Shown here: one piece after another, positions 6,412 to 7,925 of the stretch
Layout of the letters: every line of letters starts with the position of its first letter
Position numbering within the stretch: the first letter of the stretch is position 1
Source: Anaerolineales bacterium
GTDB lineage: Bacteria > Chloroflexota > Anaerolineae > Promineifilales > Promineifilaceae
Direction of reading: 5' to 3'
DNA length: 7,925 nt
Assembly: GCA_020432595.1 (NCBI GenBank)
Contig: JAGQGA010000235.1
Location: forward strand, 1 to 7,925
Translations under genes and position numbers: made by a program
Notes under the pieces: generated by a model
Databases searched by the model: none
Seen by the model: only the letters and a program-made list of their open reading frames with translations
What the model was told of the DNA's origin: nothing

Positions 6412-6427
6412 TTGAACAATTGTTCAA
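6412..6427. promoter_or_regulatory. LexA/SOS box 1 upstream of recA
   Basis: TTGAACAATTGTTCAA is a perfect 16-bp palindrome containing GAAC-N4-GTTC, the core of the Bacillus-type LexA (DinR) operator. It lies 16 bp upstream of the recA -35 box. The position before an SOS gene makes a LexA site the natural reading. Confidence 0.8.
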
Positions 6428-6443
6428 AAATTCACGCTCGGTG

Positions 6444-6472
6444 TTGACTTTGAAGAACAAACGTGCTACAAT
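6444..6472 (+). promoter_or_regulatory. recA promoter
   Basis: TTGACT (6444-6449) and TACAAT (6467-6472) are separated by exactly 17 bp, a strong sigma-70/SigA-type promoter. The start would be near 6479, giving a leader of about 110 nt before recA. Degenerate SOS boxes lie within the spacer and over the -10. Confidence 0.82.
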
Positions 6473-6478
6473 TTGTTC
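6455..6478. promoter_or_regulatory. Degenerate LexA/SOS boxes over the recA promoter
   Basis: GAACAAACGTGC (6455-6466) matches GAAC-N4-GTTC at seven of eight core bases and fills the -35/-10 spacer. TACAATTTGTTC (6467-6478) follows immediately, keeps a perfect GTTC half and overlaps the -10. The outer halves also form AGAACAAA-N10-TTTGTTCT (6454-6479). LexA bound here would block polymerase directly. Confidence 0.6.
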
Positions 6479-6534
6479 TATCTTACCCAAACAAACAGAT
6501 TCAGTAGATGCTCCCTTTGCCAAGCGACCGGCAC

Positions 6535-6548
6535 AAAACGGCCGTTTT
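6535..6548. repeat. Iterated palindrome in the recA leader
   Basis: AAAACGGCCGTTTT is a 14-bp perfect palindrome in the recA 5' untranslated region. It is the only copy of the window's AACGGCCGTT family that lies outside a coding region as annotated. Confidence 0.7.
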
Positions 6549-6588
6549 TGCTTGCTGCTTTGTGGTGCAAACAGTAGGAGAAACAACC

Positions 6589-7644
6589 ATGGCAAGTAAA
6601 TCATCGGATAACGGCCGTTTAGCAACCCTTGAAAAAACCCTAGACACCATCACCAAACGATATGGCGAAGGCACCATCATGCGTTTAGGCGAAGCCACAA
6701 ACCTCAACATCGAATCCATCCCCACCGGTGCCCTCTCCCTCGACATCGCCCTGGGTATTGGCGGCGTGCCGCGTGGCCGCATCATCGAAATCTACGGCCC
6801 CGAATCATCCGGTAAAACCACCCTTTGCCAGCACATCATCGCCGAAGCGCAAAAACGGGGTGGCGTGTGCGCCTTTATTGACATGGAACATGCCCTTGAC
6901 CCCACTTATGCGGCTCGCTGCGGCGTAGACATCAACAACCTCTATATCTCCCAACCCGACACCGGTGAACAAGCACTCGAAATTGCTGATGCGCTTATTC
7001 GCTCTGGCACCATGGATGTGGTCGTTGTAGACTCCGTAGCCGCCCTTGTGCCCCGCGCTGAAATCGAAGGCGACATGGGTGACTCCCACGTCGGTTTGCA
7101 AGCTCGCCTCATGTCGCAAGCACTTCGCAAATTGGCTGGTGCCATCAAGCAAACCAACACCGTCGTCATCTTCACCAATCAACTCCGCATGAAAATCGGC
7201 GTAATGTTTGGCAACCCTGAAACCACCACTGGCGGCAACGCACTCAAATTTTATGCCTCAGTCCGCCTCGATATCCGCCGCATTCAATCTATCAAAGCCG
7301 GTGGCGACATCATTGGTAACCGTACCCGTGTTAAGGTCAAGAAAAACAAGGTTGCACCACCTTTCTTGGAGTGCGAATTCGACATCATGTACAACGAGGG
7401 TATTTCCTTCTCTGGCGATTTGCTCGACCTGGCAACTGAGTATGAAATCGTTTCCAAACGAGGCGCCTATTTCCGCTATGGCGAAACCATGCTTGGACAG
7501 GGGCGGGAAAATGCCAAGCTGTTCCTCATGGAAAATCCGGCCATGATGGACGAACTGGAATACCTTGTACGTAAAACAGCCGGCCTACCGATTGGTGAAT
7601 TTGAGGCAGTGGGCGCAGAAACGGCCGTTGAAGAAGCTTTCTAA
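6589..7644 (+). CDS. recA: Recombinase RecA
   Basis: This 351-residue RecA forms ATP-dependent filaments on single-stranded DNA, carries out strand exchange in homologous recombination, and stimulates LexA self-cleavage in the SOS response. Visible motifs are Walker [10 protein letters not shown] (70-78), the catalytic glutamate E100 in [10 protein letters not shown], Walker [11 protein letters not shown] (144-153), and the loop 1/loop 2 regions including Q198 in TNQLRMKIG. The segment [24 protein letters not shown] (208-231) is nearly invariant in the family. The C-terminal domain is complete and ends in a short acidic tail. The ATG at 6589 lies 8 bases after AGGAG and gives the usual N-terminus. 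An in-frame ATG at 6508 has no ribosome-binding site and is not used here. Promoter, SOS boxes and terminator make it a single-gene SOS unit. Two AACGGCCGTT copies lie inside, at codons 8-11 and near the end. Confidence 0.98.
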   Translation: MASKSSDNGRLATLEKTLDTITKRYGEGTIMRLGEATNLNIESIPTGALSLDIALGIGGVPRGRIIEIYGPESSGKTTLCQHIIAEAQKRGGVCAFIDMEHALDPTYAARCGVDINNLYISQPDTGEQALEIADALIRSGTMDVVVVDSVAALVPRAEIEGDMGDSHVGLQARLMSQALRKLAGAIKQTNTVVIFTNQLRMKIGVMFGNPETTTGGNALKFYASVRLDIRRIQSIKAGGDIIGNRTRVKVKKNKVAPPFLECEFDIMYNEGISFSGDLLDLATEYEIVSKRGAYFRYGETMLGQGRENAKLFLMENPAMMDELEYLVRKTAGLPIGEFEAVGAETAVEEAF

Positions 7645-7669
7645 CAACTAAACCACACTAACCCACCAA

Positions 7670-7716
7670 ACCCACCAAATAGCGGCATCCTCCAGCTATT
7701 TGGTGGGTCTTTTTTT
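7670..7716 (+). terminator. Intrinsic terminator of recA
   Basis: ACCCACCAAATAGC (7670-7683) pairs perfectly with GCTATTTGGTGGGT (7695-7708) around an 11-nt loop. A C and seven T's follow (7710-7716). It begins 26 bases after the recA stop. The start of the left arm is duplicated in tandem (ACCCACCAA at 7661-7669 and 7670-7678). Confidence 0.95.
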
Positions 7717-7749
7717 GCAAACTCATTTGTGAAAAGTAGCGCAAAAGGG

Positions 7750-7777
7750 TTGACAGCCCCTATGGGCTTGCTATAAT
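7750..7777 (+). promoter_or_regulatory. Near-consensus promoter for the right-edge gene
   Basis: TTGACA (7750-7755) and TATAAT (7772-7777) are both perfect and 16 bp apart, suggesting a highly expressed gene. The start would be near 7784, about 110 nt before the ATG at 7895. An inverted repeat AGCCC-N4-GGGCT (7755-7768) sits in the spacer and could be an operator. Confidence 0.85.
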
Positions 7778-7804
7778 AATAAATTGTCTTTAGGAGTTAT
7801 ATTA

Positions 7805-7882
7805 GTGTTCTGCCCCCATACAAGTGTTGACAACTTATCTCATAAAGAGCGCGGAGCGCAGACACCACAAATCCCTGCGTAG
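7805..7882 (+). CDS. Possible 25-codon leader ORF
   Basis: A GTG start at 7805 lies 8 bases after AGGAG (7792-7796), downstream of a strong promoter. It opens a 25-residue frame (MFCPHTSVDN at its start, PQIPA at its end) that stops at TAG 7880-7882. That stop overlaps the AGGAG of the next gene by two bases, so the two could be translationally coupled. It has no recognisable domain and no run of one amino acid typical of attenuation leaders. It may be a leader peptide or a chance frame. Confidence 0.35.
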   Translation: MFCPHTSVDNLSHKERGAQTPQIPA

Positions 7883-7894
7883 GAGAAAGTTGTG

Positions 7895-7925
7895 ATGAGT
7901 GAAGAGTTAATCGAACAAGAAGCCA
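7895..7925 (+). CDS. Start of an unidentified gene, cut by the right edge
   Basis: Only ten codons are visible (MSEELIEQEA), an acidic N-terminus too short to identify. AGGAG at 7881-7885 lies 9 bases before the ATG. An in-frame GTG at 7892, 6 bases after it, is an alternative start. The strong promoter at 7750 suggests an abundant product, but I will not name it. Confidence 0.7.
   Translation, partial: MSEELIEQEA

Noticed and set aside
6535..6549. recA leader palindrome plus T-run as an attenuator
   Set aside because: The palindrome has no real loop, leaving only about five weak base pairs, and the T-run belongs to its arm. It is better explained as a copy of the iterated motif.
6508..6588. 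In-frame upstream ATG giving RecA a 27-residue N-terminal extension
   Set aside because: There is no ribosome-binding site before it, whereas AGGAG lies 8 bases before the ATG at 6589, which gives a normal RecA length and N-terminus.
403..7629. AACGGCCGTT copies as transcription-factor operators
   Set aside because: Nine of ten perfect copies lie inside coding regions, away from promoters, so an operator role does not fit the distribution.
7827..7850. TTGACA at 7827 as a second promoter for the right-edge gene
   Set aside because: No acceptable -10 box lies 15-19 bases downstream.

Overview
The window looks like a core-genome segment of a bacterium with moderate GC content. The TatA, SecG and RecA sequences read to me as Chloroflexota (Anaerolineae/Caldilineae-like). 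That placement is a judgement from remembered protein style, not a search result. I see no mobile element, CRISPR array, tRNA or rRNA.

Layout. From 1 to 2277, three genes lie on the minus strand. In transcription order they are secG (Sec translocase subunit), an orphan membrane-anchored family-5 solute-binding protein, and the start of a tatA/tatE-type gene that runs off the left edge. A hairpin terminator follows secG, and tatA has its own TATAAT promoter. A 234-bp divergent spacer (2278-2511) leads to a plus-strand ABC exporter pair, ATPase then permease, joined by an ATGA overlap (2512-4211). A convergent minus-strand gene (4246-4788) encodes a small two-helix membrane protein with a possible PH-like domain. 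It shares a 79-bp divergent promoter region with a plus-strand MurJ-family flippase (4868-6391). Next comes recA (6589-7644), with a strong promoter, Bacillus-type LexA/SOS boxes and a textbook terminator. The right edge holds a near-consensus promoter, a possible 25-codon leader ORF and the first codons of an unidentified gene.

The genes do not form one pathway. Their shared theme is envelope and export (Sec, Tat, solute binding, ABC export, lipid flipping), next to the DNA-repair gene recA.

The most unusual signal is a highly iterated 10-bp palindrome, AACGGCCGTT. It occurs 10 times in 7.9 kb, on all gene types and in one 5' leader. At several copies the top strand switches from G-rich to C-rich, and the codon style of the host gene changes with it. 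This resembles the HIP1 repeat of cyanobacteria in behaviour but has a different sequence. Other points of interest are two divergent genes whose -10 boxes sit where leaderless mRNAs would start, a MurJ homologue lacking arginines thought important for lipid II flipping, and a multi-box SOS promoter on recA.
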